NCBI RefSeq assembly: GCF_003992675.1
Contig: NZ_RZMZ01000016.1
Span: forward strand, 186,001 to 250,000
Reading direction: 5' to 3'
Origin: Flagellimonas marinaquae
Lineage (GTDB): Bacteria; Bacteroidota; Bacteroidia; Flavobacteriales; Flavobacteriaceae
Length of the DNA: 64,000 nt
In this document: in pieces, positions 28,757-38,678 of the stretch
Layout of the letters: each line of letters starts with the position of its first letter
How positions within the stretch are numbered: position 1 is the stretch's first letter
Program-made: the position numbers and the translations under genes
Notes under the pieces: generated by a model
Database searches by the model: none
Told to the model about the DNA's origin: nothing
Seen by the model: the letters and a program-made list of their open reading frames with translations, nothing else

Positions 28757-30577
28757 ATGTCTGAAGCTCATGAAAGTCACCATGATCATCACGATGATCA
28801 CGGACATCACCATAAGGAAACCTTCATAACGAAATATATTTTCAGTCAAGACCATAAGATGATTGCCAAGCAATATCTTATCACAGGTCTCATTATGGGA
28901 TTCATCGGAATTGCAATGTCCCTATTATTTCGAATGCAATTGGCATGGCCAGGGGAGTCCTTTGCCATTTTTGAAGCAGTATTGGGCAAATGGGCACCGG
29001 ATGGGGTAATGGATGCCGATATTTATTTGGCATTGGTTACAATCCACGGTACCCTCATGGTATTCTTTGTGTTAACGGCCGGTTTGAGCGGTACGTTCAG
29101 TAACTTATTGATTCCATTGCAGATTGGAGCCAGGGATATGGCATCCGGATTCTTGAATATGGTATCGTACTGGTTGTTTTTCATTTCATCCTTTATTATG
29201 ATTTGCAGCTTGTTCGTTGAAGCCGGACCCGCTGCAGCTGGATGGACTATTTATCCTCCATTGAGTGCATTGCCTATGGCGCAACCAGGTTCAGGGATGG
29301 GTATGACCCTTTGGTTGGTATCCATGGCCATCTTCATCGCATCCTCTTTGTTGGGATCGTTGAACTATATCGTAACGGTAATCAACCTCAGGACCAAAGG
29401 AATGTCTATGACCCGTTTGCCATTGACAGTATGGGCGTTTTTTGTAACAGCAATTATCGGTGTGATTTCATTCCCCGTGTTGTTGTCAGCAGCACTATTG
29501 TTGATTATGGATAGAAGTTTTGGAACCTCTTTCTTCTTGTCGGATATCTTTATCCAAGGAGAGGTACTGCACTATCAAGGTGGATCACCAGTATTATATG
29601 AGCACTTGTTCTGGTTCTTGGGTCACCCAGAGGTATACATTGTATTGTTACCTGCCCTTGGTATTACCTCCGAAGTAATGTCAACAAACGCCAGAAAACC
29701 AATTTTCGGATACAGGGCGATGGTCGCCTCAATTTTGGCGATTGCCTTCTTGTCCACCATCGTATGGGGTCACCATATGTTTGTATCGGGTATGAACCCA
29801 TTCTTGGGCTCGGTATTTACATTCACCACCCTATTGATTGCGATACCATCAGCCGTAAAAGCATTTAACTATATCACCACACTGTGGAAGGGTAACCTCC
29901 AGCTGAATCCAGCGATGTTGTTCTCGATTGGACTGGTTTCCACATTCATTACAGGAGGTCTTACAGGGATTATCCTTGGGGATAGTACCTTGGACATCAA
30001 CGTGCACGATACCTACTTCGTAGTGGCTCACTTCCACTTGGTAATGGGTATATCAGCGCTTTATGGACTTTTCGCAGGGGTATACCATTGGTTCCCCAAA
30101 ATGTTCCAAGGTCGTATGATGAACAAGAACTTGGGCTATGTACACTTCTGGATAACCGCAGTCTGTGCGTACGGAGTATTCTTCCCGATGCACTTTGTGG
30201 GTATGGCAGGGGTGCCACGTCGTTACTACGAGAACACGGCCTTCCCAATGTTCGATGAATTGACCAACGTGCAGGTATTGATGACCGTGTTTGCAATCAT
30301 AGCAGGTTTGGCACAGTTGGTATTTGTATACAACTTTATCTCCAGTATTTTCTACGGAAAACGAGGACCAGTCAACCCTTGGAGTTCCAATACCTTGGAG
30401 TGGACAACACCTCAGGAGCACATCCATGGAAACTGGCCAGGAGAAATTCCTCACGTGTACCGCTGGGCATACGATTACAGTAAAACCTACGAAAATGGGG
30501 AGTACATCATTGCAGGGCAGGATTTTGTGCCGCAGAACGTACCACTGCAAGCGAACGAGGAAGAGCTCAACCATTAA
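28757..30577 (+). CDS. coxA: cytochrome c oxidase subunit I
   Basis: A 606-residue haem-copper oxidase catalytic subunit with twelve expected helices. Low-spin haem ligands are H97 (IHGT) and H427; the high-spin haem ligand is H425 (VAHFHLVMG). CuB ligands are H290, H339 and H340, with Y294 of HPEVY as the cross-linked tyrosine typical of A-type enzymes. The first 19 residues hold nine histidines (H5, 8, 9, 11, 12, 15, 17, 18, 19), an uncommon extension on the cytoplasmic side. Last gene of the operon, followed by a terminator. Subunits III and IV are encoded 21 kb away. Confidence 0.96.
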   Translation: MSEAHESHHDHHDDHGHHHKETFITKYIFSQDHKMIAKQYLITGLIMGFIGIAMSLLFRMQLAWPGESFAIFEAVLGKWAPDGVMDADIYLALVTIHGTLMVFFVLTAGLSGTFSNLLIPLQIGARDMASGFLNMVSYWLFFISSFIMICSLFVEAGPAAAGWTIYPPLSALPMAQPGSGMGMTLWLVSMAIFIASSLLGSLNYIVTVINLRTKGMSMTRLPLTVWAFFVTAIIGVISFPVLLSAALLLIMDRSFGTSFFLSDIFIQGEVLHYQGGSPVLYEHLFWFLGHPEVYIVLLPALGITSEVMSTNARKPIFGYRAMVASILAIAFLSTIVWGHHMFVSGMNPFLGSVFTFTTLLIAIPSAVKAFNYITTLWKGNLQLNPAMLFSIGLVSTFITGGLTGIILGDSTLDINVHDTYFVVAHFHLVMGISALYGLFAGVYHWFPKMFQGRMMNKNLGYVHFWITAVCAYGVFFPMHFVGMAGVPRRYYENTAFPMFDELTNVQVLMTVFAIIAGLAQLVFVYNFISSIFYGKRGPVNPWSSNTLEWTTPQEHIHGNWPGEIPHVYRWAYDYSKTYENGEYIIAGQDFVPQNVPLQANEEELNH

Positions 30578-30602
30578 GATGTAGATTCATAGATTTTAAA
30601 AG

Positions 30603-30624
30603 GCCCGTTCCATATTGGACGGGC
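30603..30624 (+). terminator. terminator of act-cox operon
   Basis: GCCCGT...ACGGGC with an inner CCA/TGG pairing across one bulged base, followed by TTTTTTT. Confidence 0.88.
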
Positions 30625-30685
30625 TTTTTTTATGATGATATTTTTTGAAGTGAATTGTATATCTTTAAATGCATTTCCCCCATAA

Positions 30686-31525
30686 ATGAAACGAACTATC
30701 ATGAAAAAGTTGCTTATTCTATTGTTGATAGCATCTCCACTTTGGATGCAGGCCCAACGTAAACCCAAGATCAAGGGTAGCCGCATTGTCACGCAGGTTA
30801 GTGAGGAACTGCCGCCTTTTGATGCCATAGTGCTGAACGATGATCTCGAAATCAATTTAAAAAAGTCATTTGGTCCAGGGTTCCACCTTATAGCAGATGA
30901 CAACCTGATTGATGTCCTCAAATTTGAGGTACAAGACGGAACCTTGGTCATCAGTTCTTATTATAACATCACTGCCAAGAAGCAACTGGAAATTACAGTC
31001 GATTACACCGAACTAACGGCCATCACCGTAAAAAATGGAAGTATGGTCTCCAAGGATGTCATTGAATCCAATGAGCTGTTTGTGGATGGCTTCAACAATG
31101 CCAAAATGGATATTAAGGCCAATGCGGCCGTAATGGATATCAATTTGGAAGACACGAGCAGTGGTGATTTTCACACCGAAGTAGATTCTTTGAACATCAA
31201 TTTGAACAAAAGGGCACAGGCGTATGTGTATGCCCAAATCAATACCGGAACCGTGGATTTGGAGGGGAATGCTTCCCTCGCTATGGAAGGCACATCGGAC
31301 AAGATACAGATGAATGTTATGGACTACGCCAAGTACAAGGGCGAAACCATGCAGATCAGTTCATGTGCTCTAGAATTGGTAGGAAATGCGAGCGCTCGGG
31401 TGTATGCCTTTGGGGATATCAACATTAAATCCACAGGAGATGCCAGTATCTACCTTTATGGCTCCCCAAAAATCACTATTGAAGAGTTTTTGGGAAGACC
31501 CCAATTGATTAAAAAGGAAGACTAA
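30686..31525 (+). CDS. exported GIN-domain (DUF2807) protein
   Basis: A 279-residue exported protein. A second in-frame ATG at 30701 begins MKKLLILLLIASPLWMQAQ, a clean signal peptide, and may be the true start. The remainder is the repetitive beta-strand DUF2807 head domain: alternating short strands such as LKFEVQDGTLVISS, LTAITVKNGSMVS and VDGFNNAKMDIKANA, which fold as a beta-helix. Proteins of this family sit in the Bacteroidota envelope and their function is not established. Its TAA overlaps the stop codon of the convergent acyl-CoA oxidase gene. Confidence 0.85.
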   Translation: MKRTIMKKLLILLLIASPLWMQAQRKPKIKGSRIVTQVSEELPPFDAIVLNDDLEINLKKSFGPGFHLIADDNLIDVLKFEVQDGTLVISSYYNITAKKQLEITVDYTELTAITVKNGSMVSKDVIESNELFVDGFNNAKMDIKANAAVMDINLEDTSSGDFHTEVDSLNINLNKRAQAYVYAQINTGTVDLEGNASLAMEGTSDKIQMNVMDYAKYKGETMQISSCALELVGNASARVYAFGDINIKSTGDASIYLYGSPKITIEEFLGRPQLIKKED

Positions 31526-33780
31526 CCCTGTTGGGCAATGGGCGCGGTTAGGCAATGGTCGGGAATACCGAAGCCGTCCACCAAAACCTCGATATGTGGC
31601 CTCAATTCAGTGGATAAACGCTCCACACGTTGGCGTATCGCCTTTGATTTAGTACCGCCAATATAACCTTGCTCCAGATACCATCGTGCATCCGAATTGA
31701 TTTGGTCCAAAGCATAAAGGCACCCCAATTTCTCCAAAAGTCCTCGATATTTTACATCTGTCACATTTTGATACCGTTCGCAGAAAATAGAATAGGCCAA
31801 CTCTACGCTATAAGCTTTTCCCAAGGCCAACAAATGGGTCTGCACCTTTAAAAATGCTTGGTAGGATGGTATTCCTTTTTTTATATAGTTACGAATACGC
31901 ATGGCCAAGGTATAGGTCAATCTTCTCGTACGATAGTCGAACGCATGTTTATGAAACTTTGGATTGTACAGATGCTCTGCATCCACTTTGTTGGAATAAA
32001 GAGGATTGATGGCCGTTAATTTGTCCGAAAGTTGCGTCTGTAAAAGTTTGAGGACCGAAGCAAATCCTGCACTGTTGAACTCAGCACGAAAATCGGATAG
32101 GATGCCTTTGGCAGCCAACTGAAGGAGTACGGTATTGTCCCCTTCAAAAGTGGTGAAGATATCCACGTCCCCTTTAAGGTCCGCAATGCGATTTTCCAAT
32201 AGATAGCCTTTTCCACCACAAGCCTCGCGACATTCTTGTATGGTTTCGTTGGCAAACCAAGTGATGATGGACTTCAATCCAGCCACTTGCGTTTCGATGA
32301 CCCGTTTGTCGGGTTGCGACTCATCGCTGTAGCGCTCCATCATTTCATCCAAGGTAAAGTGGTATACATAGGCACCTGCAATGGCCGGCGTGAGTCTGAT
32401 CTGATGGGTGGGATAATCCATGATCAGGTCTTCCTGTATTTTAACATTGTCGTTGAACTGCCTGCGGTTCAGGGCATGTTTTACCGCAATGGCAAGAGCC
32501 ATTTTGCTGCCTCCTAAGGCGCCTCGGGCCACGCATATACGTCCGCCGACCAAGGTCCCCAGCATCGTAAAAAACCGCTTGTTCGGATTCTTAATGGAAG
32601 AAAAGTAGGAGCCATCCTCCTTGATTTCTCCGTATTTGTCCAACAAGTTCTCCCTTGGGACCTTCACACTGTTGAACCAAATTTTTCCATTGTCCACCCC
32701 GTTCAGCCCCAGTTTATAACCGTTGTCCTCAATGGTTACGCCCTCAAGCAGTTCATGTTGTTCATTTCTAAGCGGCACCAAAATGGCATGGACACCTTCA
32801 TTTTTTCCATCTACGATCAGTTGGGCGAAAACTGTGGCTATCTTGGAGTGCAACGCATTGCCGATATATTCCTTGTTGTCATTTTTACCAGGTGTCTGAA
32901 TAATGATGCTATCCGATTCTTTTTCGTAGGTGGCCGTAGTTTTAATGCCCCGTACATTGGAACCGTGACCGGTTTCCGTCATGGCAAAGCATCCCAACAA
33001 ATTCGTGCTGCCTGCATCCGTCAAATAGCGGTCGTGATGCTTCTTTGTTCCCAGTTTTTGGATACTTCCGCCAAACAACCCAAATTGCACACCGAACTTA
33101 ACGGCCAAACTGCCATCCACAAACATCAAGTGTTCAAAAATGGCTGCGTACGAAGGCATATCTCCCGTTCCGCCGTAGGCATTAGGGTAGGCCATGGCAC
33201 CGTAGCCTGCTTCGCCCAATAACTGGACTTGGTGCAACACTCTTTTCCTGAAGACATCCTTATCCCGAAGAATTTTCCAAGTAAAATCAGGTTGGTCCAG
33301 AAATCGCCTGAACTCATTTATGACATCCAGATGATTTCCCTTTAAAATATCATCCAGAACTTGGGCTTTATACTCATCGGAAGTTTTTTCGTGCACTACT
33401 TCCACATCAAAAAGGTGGTTGTAATGGTTGGGTTGTATCCCCAAATGAACTTCAATGTGCTTTAATTGCTCATTGATATCCTTAGTGCCCACTATTCGTT
33501 GGCTGAGCGAAGTAAGGGGGTAGGTATCACTTTCAATGAGCTTTACTTCAGAATGGTCAATGGTAAGCTTCCAGTTCTTGATTTCACCATCCTTTGGCGG
33601 CTTATCTTTGATCAACCACTTTTTTAATTGTTGTTTTTGCTTGGCGTTGATGGAATTATCGCGTTCGATGGCATTCTGGACCACGGATACCTCTGAAGCC
33701 GAAAGTAGGTCGTCCGACCAAATGACATAAAAAAATGGGATGTATTGTAGAATTCCTTCGGAATAAGTGGTTGTCAACAT
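31522..33780 (-). CDS. acyl-CoA oxidase/dehydrogenase-like flavoprotein
   Basis: A 752-residue member of the acyl-CoA dehydrogenase superfamily with acyl-CoA oxidase layout: an extra N-terminal region (1 to about 140), the flavin core (CFAMTETGHGSNVRG near 265-280, GDxxxFTTFEGDN near 545-560 with the likely catalytic Glu) and a long C-terminal helical domain. It would oxidise acyl-CoA to trans-2-enoyl-CoA. Oxidase chemistry (hydrogen peroxide) rather than electron-flavoprotein transfer is suggested by length and layout but not proved. No other beta-oxidation gene is adjacent. Divergent from ruvB. Confidence 0.85.
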   Translation of the reverse strand: MLTTTYSEGILQYIPFFYVIWSDDLLSASEVSVVQNAIERDNSINAKQKQQLKKWLIKDKPPKDGEIKNWKLTIDHSEVKLIESDTYPLTSLSQRIVGTKDINEQLKHIEVHLGIQPNHYNHLFDVEVVHEKTSDEYKAQVLDDILKGNHLDVINEFRRFLDQPDFTWKILRDKDVFRKRVLHQVQLLGEAGYGAMAYPNAYGGTGDMPSYAAIFEHLMFVDGSLAVKFGVQFGLFGGSIQKLGTKKHHDRYLTDAGSTNLLGCFAMTETGHGSNVRGIKTTATYEKESDSIIIQTPGKNDNKEYIGNALHSKIATVFAQLIVDGKNEGVHAILVPLRNEQHELLEGVTIEDNGYKLGLNGVDNGKIWFNSVKVPRENLLDKYGEIKEDGSYFSSIKNPNKRFFTMLGTLVGGRICVARGALGGSKMALAIAVKHALNRRQFNDNVKIQEDLIMDYPTHQIRLTPAIAGAYVYHFTLDEMMERYSDESQPDKRVIETQVAGLKSIITWFANETIQECREACGGKGYLLENRIADLKGDVDIFTTFEGDNTVLLQLAAKGILSDFRAEFNSAGFASVLKLLQTQLSDKLTAINPLYSNKVDAEHLYNPKFHKHAFDYRTRRLTYTLAMRIRNYIKKGIPSYQAFLKVQTHLLALGKAYSVELAYSIFCERYQNVTDVKYRGLLEKLGCLYALDQINSDARWYLEQGYIGGTKSKAIRQRVERLSTELRPHIEVLVDGFGIPDHCLTAPIAQQG

Positions 33781-33866
33781 AGTTGCAGCTTAATAGATTT
33801 GTGCCTTTTCTAAGATAAGCCATAGAATCAAAAGAACCCACCCCAAGTGTATTTTTATCAGGATCG

Positions 33867-33897
33867 TTTTAGGTCGCAGGGTTTTCAGTTATATTTG
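33867..33897 (+). promoter_or_regulatory. promoter of ruvB
   Basis: TTTT (33867-33870), 19 bases, then TATATTTG (33890-33897). The ATG is at 33905, so the transcript would be leaderless or nearly so. Confidence 0.6.
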
Positions 33898-33904
33898 TTG
33901 AAGC

Positions 33905-34927
33905 ATGAACGAGAATCTAGATCCATCCGCAGAAAATTTTTCCCCAGAAGAGCTCGATATTGAGAGAGCTTTGCGCCCCGTCAGTTTTGACGATTTTACG
34001 GGTCAGGCACAAGTATTGGAAAACCTAAAGGTGTTTGTGCAAGCGGCCAACCTTAGGGGGGAAGCATTGGACCATACGCTGTTCCATGGTCCTCCTGGAT
34101 TGGGTAAGACCACCTTGGCCCATATTTTGGCTAATGAACTTGGGGTTAACATTAAAGTGACTTCGGGTCCGGTACTGGATAAACCAGGGGATTTGGCGGG
34201 GTTATTGACCAATCTGGATGAACGTGATGTCCTTTTTATTGATGAAATCCATAGGTTGAGCCCCATTGTGGAAGAATATCTGTACTCGGCTATGGAAGAT
34301 TATAAGATTGATATTATGATCGAGACGGGTCCCAACGCCCGTAGCGTACAGATCAATCTAAGTCCATTTACCTTGATAGGGGCGACTACCCGTTCGGGCT
34401 TGCTTACCGCACCGATGAGGGCCCGTTTTGGCATTCAGAGCCGTTTGGAATATTACAACACCGAATTGTTATCTACCATTGTGGAGCGGAGTGCCGAAAT
34501 ATTAAAAGTACCCATCACCACGGATGCGGCCATCGAAATTGCTGGAAGAAGCCGGGGAACCCCCAGAATATGTAACGCCCTGTTGCGAAGGGTACGCGAT
34601 TTTGCCCAGATTAAAGGGAATGGCAGTATTGACCTTGAAATATCGCAGTTTGGTCTCAAAGCGCTCAATGTGGATGCCCACGGCTTGGATGAAATGGACA
34701 ACAAGATACTTACCACCATCATTGATAAATTCAAAGGTGGCCCCGTAGGAATCACCACCTTGGCCACGGCAGTGTCCGAAAGTGCCGAGACCTTGGAAGA
34801 GGTGTACGAACCTTTTTTGATTCAACAAGGGTTTATCATGCGTACGCCAAGGGGCAGGGAGGTCACCGAACTTGCCTACAAACATCTGGGTAAAATGAAA
34901 GGTGGCACACAAGGCGGATTGTTTTGA
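33905..34927 (+). CDS. ruvB: Holliday junction branch migration ATPase RuvB
   Basis: A 340-residue AAA+ motor. Walker A is GPPGLGKTT, Walker B FIDEIHRL, sensor 1 GATTRSG and the arginine finger region MRARFGI; the C-terminal winged helix ends in [14 protein letters not shown]. With RuvA (encoded about 6 kb downstream) it drives branch migration in recombination repair. Length is normal, and no later Met would allow a shorter product. Separation of ruvB from ruvA is usual in Bacteroidota. Confidence 0.97.
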   Translation: MNENLDPSAENFSPEELDIERALRPVSFDDFTGQAQVLENLKVFVQAANLRGEALDHTLFHGPPGLGKTTLAHILANELGVNIKVTSGPVLDKPGDLAGLLTNLDERDVLFIDEIHRLSPIVEEYLYSAMEDYKIDIMIETGPNARSVQINLSPFTLIGATTRSGLLTAPMRARFGIQSRLEYYNTELLSTIVERSAEILKVPITTDAAIEIAGRSRGTPRICNALLRRVRDFAQIKGNGSIDLEISQFGLKALNVDAHGLDEMDNKILTTIIDKFKGGPVGITTLATAVSESAETLEEVYEPFLIQQGFIMRTPRGREVTELAYKHLGKMKGGTQGGLF

Positions 34928-35068
34928 CTTCCTGCGTAACTTTTTTAAATCTTTTCGTAATTTTCTAGCTTGTTCGGTTTTTTGGAGTGATGCACAGGCA
35001 TTCCCTAAAAGCTGTACAATACCCAAACCTTACTGTATAGACCTACCCAGCATGATTTGAAATGAACC

Positions 35069-36139
35069 ATGGGAAACGCTTCACATGTCGACCCGACGCA
35101 TTCGGGTGCATCCAGTACCGCTGCCAAACAAATTAAAAAGTTGTGTTGGCAACTGGGCATTGGTATGGTTTTAATGCTTGGATTAGGTTTCTCCATAGTA
35201 CTTATCGGATTTGGTGATGTACTCCACCCGAAGGGGTATGTGAAGTTACCGGATGATGTCTATTATCTAGACTACAATGTGTATCATCTTTCCAATTCCG
35301 ACAAAAATCAAAAAATCAAGGAAGGCTTTGAAATTTTCAGGAACACCTCCGCCCACATTGGGCCCAAGCAATCAGATTCCACTCAGGTGTTTGCGGGGAA
35401 TAACCTGGCTTGTGCCAGTTGCCACTTAAATGGAGGCACAAAGCCCTATGCCGCACCCCTGATAGGAGTGGTCAAAAGATTTCCCCAATATCGGGGACGA
35501 GAGGATAAAATGGGAACTATCGAAGAGCGTATCAATGGATGTTTGGAACGTAGCATGAACGGAAGGGTCATGCCTGACGATAGTGAAAAAATGAAATCAT
35601 TGTTGGCCTATCTGGAATGGTTGGGTAGGGCTGTTCCATCAAACGGAAAAATTGAAGGACAGGGATTTTTGACCATTGAAATCCCCAATAGGGCAGTGGA
35701 TTTGAACCACGGTGAAACTGTTTTTCAAAACAACTGCGTGGAGTGTCACGGTACGGACGGGCAAGGACAAACCCAAGAGGACGGTAGCTATTTATACCCT
35801 CCTTTGTGGGGCAAGGATTCGTATAACAATGGAGCGGGAATGACGCGGGTAATCACCGCAGCACAATTCATCAAGAGCAACATGCCCTACGGTACCACAT
35901 ACGATAATCCGGTTTTGACAGATGAGGAGGCATACGACGTGGCAGGATATATCAATCAAAAGTTGCGACCAACGAAGCCCAATCGGGAAGTGGATTTCCC
36001 TGATTTGGTGAAAAAGCCCGTTTCTACACCTTATGGTCCCTATTCCGATGATTTTAGCGAGGAGCAGCACCAATTGGGGCCGTTCCAACCCATTATGGAC
36101 TATTATCAAGAGGAATACAACATCATCAAAACCAAATAA
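35069..36139 (+). CDS. membrane-anchored dihaem cytochrome c, TsdA-like
   Basis: A 356-residue protein with an N-terminal membrane anchor (about 28-49) and two class I cytochrome c domains: CASCH (C115, C118, H119) and CVECH (C223, C226, H227). Between them, INGCLERSMNG carries C148 in the context of the cysteine that ligates haem 1 in TsdA thiosulfate dehydrogenases, and KSNMPYG supplies M272 as a candidate haem 2 ligand. It may interconvert thiosulfate and tetrathionate, with electrons exchanged with the respiratory chain. SoxA-like cytochromes are an alternative. No other sulfur-oxidation gene is nearby. The ATG at 35062 is out of frame. Confidence 0.78.
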   Translation: MGNASHVDPTHSGASSTAAKQIKKLCWQLGIGMVLMLGLGFSIVLIGFGDVLHPKGYVKLPDDVYYLDYNVYHLSNSDKNQKIKEGFEIFRNTSAHIGPKQSDSTQVFAGNNLACASCHLNGGTKPYAAPLIGVVKRFPQYRGREDKMGTIEERINGCLERSMNGRVMPDDSEKMKSLLAYLEWLGRAVPSNGKIEGQGFLTIEIPNRAVDLNHGETVFQNNCVECHGTDGQGQTQEDGSYLYPPLWGKDSYNNGAGMTRVITAAQFIKSNMPYGTTYDNPVLTDEEAYDVAGYINQKLRPTKPNREVDFPDLVKKPVSTPYGPYSDDFSEEQHQLGPFQPIMDYYQEEYNIIKTK

Positions 36140-36168
36140 TTTTGGTTCGGGCAGCGTAAAACTATTCC

Positions 36169-36176
36169 TATCTTCG
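36169..36176 (+). promoter_or_regulatory. -7 element of queG
   Basis: TATCTTCG, one mismatch from TAnnTTTG, ends 4 bases before the queG ATG. A TTG occurs 24 bases upstream, longer than usual. Confidence 0.35.
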
Positions 36177-36180
36177 TGTC

Positions 36181-37101
36181 ATGAGCATCCAAAAACATAC
36201 CCAACTCATCAAGGCTGAGGCCAAGCGTCTCGGATTTTTGTCGTGTGGTATTTCCAAAGCGGGATTTTTGGAAGAGGAAGCGCCCCGTTTGGAAAAATGG
36301 CTCAACCAGAACATGCACGGGGAAATGCAGTACATGGAAAACCATTTTGATAAGCGATTGGACCCCACCAAATTGGTCGAAGGTTCCAAATCGGTGATTT
36401 CCCTTTTGCTGAACTACTTTCCTTCGGAACAGCAAAATCCAGACGCCTATAAGATTTCCAAGTACGCCTATGGGACGGATTATCACTATGTGATAAAGGA
36501 CAAATTGAAAAACCTTCTTCATTTCATTCAAGAAGAAATAGGTGAGGTGCACGGAAGGGCCTTTGTGGATTCAGCTCCGGTTTTGGACAAGGCATGGGCG
36601 GCAAAAAGTGGCCTGGGGTGGATCGGGAAAAACAGTAACCTCCTTACCCAGCAAGTAGGCTCCTTTTATTTTGTGGCCGAGCTTATCGTGGACCTGGAAT
36701 TGGAGTACGATACTCCGGTAACCGACCATTGCGGGACCTGCACGGCCTGTATCGATGCTTGCCCTACCGAAGCCATTGTGCAGCCGTATGTGGTGGACGG
36801 CAGTAAATGTATCTCCTACCTGACCATTGAGCTTAAAAATGAAATTCCTTCGGAATTTGATGGCAAATTGGATGACTGGATGTTCGGTTGCGATGTTTGC
36901 CAGGATGTGTGTCCTTGGAACCGATTTTCCAAATCGCACAGCGAACCTTTATTTGACCCGAATCCCGATTTGCTTTCCTTTACAAAAAAGGATTGGGAGG
37001 AAATTACCGAGGACGTGTTCAAGAAAATCTTTAAGAAATCCGCAGTGAAGCGAACAAAGCTCTCCGGATTAAGGCGTAACATCGACTTTCTAAAAGAATA
37101 G
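36181..37101 (+). CDS. queG: epoxyqueuosine reductase QueG
   Basis: A 306-residue cobalamin- and iron-sulfur-dependent enzyme that converts epoxyqueuosine to queuosine at the wobble base of tRNAs with GUN anticodons. The cobalamin-binding N-domain includes [24 protein letters not shown]. Two [4Fe-4S] motifs follow: C184-x2-C187-x2-C190-x3-C194 ([13 protein letters not shown]) and [13 protein letters not shown]. The product ends soon after, without the HEAT repeats found in longer homologues, which is normal for this phylum. No other queuosine gene is in the window. Confidence 0.96.
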   Translation: MSIQKHTQLIKAEAKRLGFLSCGISKAGFLEEEAPRLEKWLNQNMHGEMQYMENHFDKRLDPTKLVEGSKSVISLLLNYFPSEQQNPDAYKISKYAYGTDYHYVIKDKLKNLLHFIQEEIGEVHGRAFVDSAPVLDKAWAAKSGLGWIGKNSNLLTQQVGSFYFVAELIVDLELEYDTPVTDHCGTCTACIDACPTEAIVQPYVVDGSKCISYLTIELKNEIPSEFDGKLDDWMFGCDVCQDVCPWNRFSKSHSEPLFDPNPDLLSFTKKDWEEITEDVFKKIFKKSAVKRTKLSGLRRNIDFLKE

Positions 37102-37227
37102 CTCCCAAGGTTCAATCAAAATCAAAAAGTAGGCTTTCTGAACGATAAAAAATGCTATATTGAGCAATATTTTTGAAGGATTCACATTTTTTCAAAGGTG
37201 ATATTGCAGACCAACTAAAGGGATAGT

Positions 37228-38553
37228 ATGATCAAAATCAAAAAGCCCAAACTCAGTTTTTGGCAAATTTTCAACATGAATGTCGGGTTCCTCGGAATCC
37301 AATATAGTTTTGGACTCCAGCAAAGTGCCATTAATCCCATTTTCCTCTTTTTGGGTGCAGAAGAGGAACTGTTACCCATTTTAAATATTGCAGGACCTAT
37401 TACAGGTTTAATCGTCCAGCCCATTATTGGTGCTATATCTGATAAAACATGGTCGCCAAAATGGGGTAGGCGAAAACCGTTTTTCTTGATAGGTGCCCTC
37501 ATGGGCAGCATCTGTCTGTTCTTGTTTCCATTGAGCCCAGCCCTATGGTTCGCTGTGGGATTATTATGGATTTTGGATGTGGGGAACAATATGGCCATGG
37601 AACCCTATCGTGCCTTTGTGGGCGATAAGTTGCCCGAATCACAGTTCAGTATTGGGTATCAAATGCAGAGCCTTTTTGTAGGCGCAGGTATCTTGTTGGC
37701 CAATGCCTCCATCTTCCTGTTCCAAGATTGGTTCGGAGGAGGTCAAGAGGTTGAGGGTGCGGTGCCGAAATGGTTGTACTATTCATTTTTTATAGGTTCT
37801 TTCCTTTCCATAGCCACTATTTTATGGTCGGTGGCAAAAACCCCCGAAATTCCTCCTACGGATGAGGAGTTGGCAGATATCAACAAACATAAAGCCCTGC
37901 CATTTGCCGAACGTTTTAAGGTCCCGTTTGTGGAAATAGCCGATGCGGTAAAGGAGATGCCCAAGTTTATGTGGAAACTCTCCGCTGTATATCTATTTCA
38001 GTGGTATGCCCTTTTTGTATATTGGCAATTCATTACGCCCCTATTTAGGGTTTCCTTGGGTTATGACACCTCGGAAGCAGCAGCACAAGCGGCTAAAATG
38101 AGTACCACCTATAACGTGGTCACAGCAGTGGTTGCTTTGGTATTGGTGCCGTTGACCATGCGTTTTGGGGGTAAGAAAGTGTACGCGCTCAGTTTATTTG
38201 GAACAGCAATCGCATTGTTTTCTATACCCTATATTCAAGATCCGGTATATGTGCTGTTCCCCATGGTACTCTTCGGTATAGGTTGGGCCGCCATGATGGG
38301 TATACCGTACAGCATGGTTTCCAAAATTGTGCCCCAAGAACGCAGAGGGGTGTATATGGGTATTCTGAACATGATGATTGTAATCCCAATGGGTATCCAG
38401 ACCCTATCTTTTGGCCCTATCTTTAAAAATCTTCTGGGTGGAAATTCGGTGAACGCTATGTTGTTTGCAGGAACCTGTTTTGTCATTGCATCGGTTCTTG
38501 CCATGCGGCTCAATGTAAAAAAGGCAAAAGAGGAGTATCCGTTGGATGCCTAA
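37228..38553 (+). CDS. MFS sugar transporter, SLC45/GPH-like
   Basis: A 441-residue major facilitator protein with about twelve membrane helices. The loop 2-3 motif reads GAISDKTWSPKWGRRKPFFLIGA in two adjoining parts (about residues 70-92), the form seen in SLC45-type sucrose/maltose:proton symporters, and the matching inner-half element is RFGGKKVY. A disaccharide substrate is likely, but no glycoside hydrolase or regulator lies next to it. The 126-base upstream gap holds a -7-like TATTTTTG at 37168-37175 overlapping a short inverted repeat. The gene is flanked by queG and maeB and seems to be a single unit. Confidence 0.82.
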   Translation: MIKIKKPKLSFWQIFNMNVGFLGIQYSFGLQQSAINPIFLFLGAEEELLPILNIAGPITGLIVQPIIGAISDKTWSPKWGRRKPFFLIGALMGSICLFLFPLSPALWFAVGLLWILDVGNNMAMEPYRAFVGDKLPESQFSIGYQMQSLFVGAGILLANASIFLFQDWFGGGQEVEGAVPKWLYYSFFIGSFLSIATILWSVAKTPEIPPTDEELADINKHKALPFAERFKVPFVEIADAVKEMPKFMWKLSAVYLFQWYALFVYWQFITPLFRVSLGYDTSEAAAQAAKMSTTYNVVTAVVALVLVPLTMRFGGKKVYALSLFGTAIALFSIPYIQDPVYVLFPMVLFGIGWAAMMGIPYSMVSKIVPQERRGVYMGILNMMIVIPMGIQTLSFGPIFKNLLGGNSVNAMLFAGTCFVIASVLAMRLNVKKAKEEYPLDA

Positions 38554-38678
38554 TCAAATGGGAATGGCCTTGGGCCAGGATTAATTTCAGAATTTTCGAT
38601 CTAGACCAAAATTGATATTGGGGATATTCCTATAAAACTATGGAATACCCTAACTTTACCCATTCATTTTTTGAATAT

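Noticed and set aside
18694..30624. act-cox operon as a transferred or novel respiratory island
   Set aside because: Gene order, composition and codon use match the surroundings and the usual flavobacterial arrangement; only the domain additions are unusual.
35062..35064. ATG seven bases before the TsdA-like start
   Set aside because: Out of frame with the cytochrome.
37157..37170. Inverted repeat ATATTG-AG-CAATAT before the sugar transporter
   Set aside because: AT-rich 6-bp arms in an AT-rich gap are expected by chance, and no good -33 element accompanies the nearby TATTTTTG.
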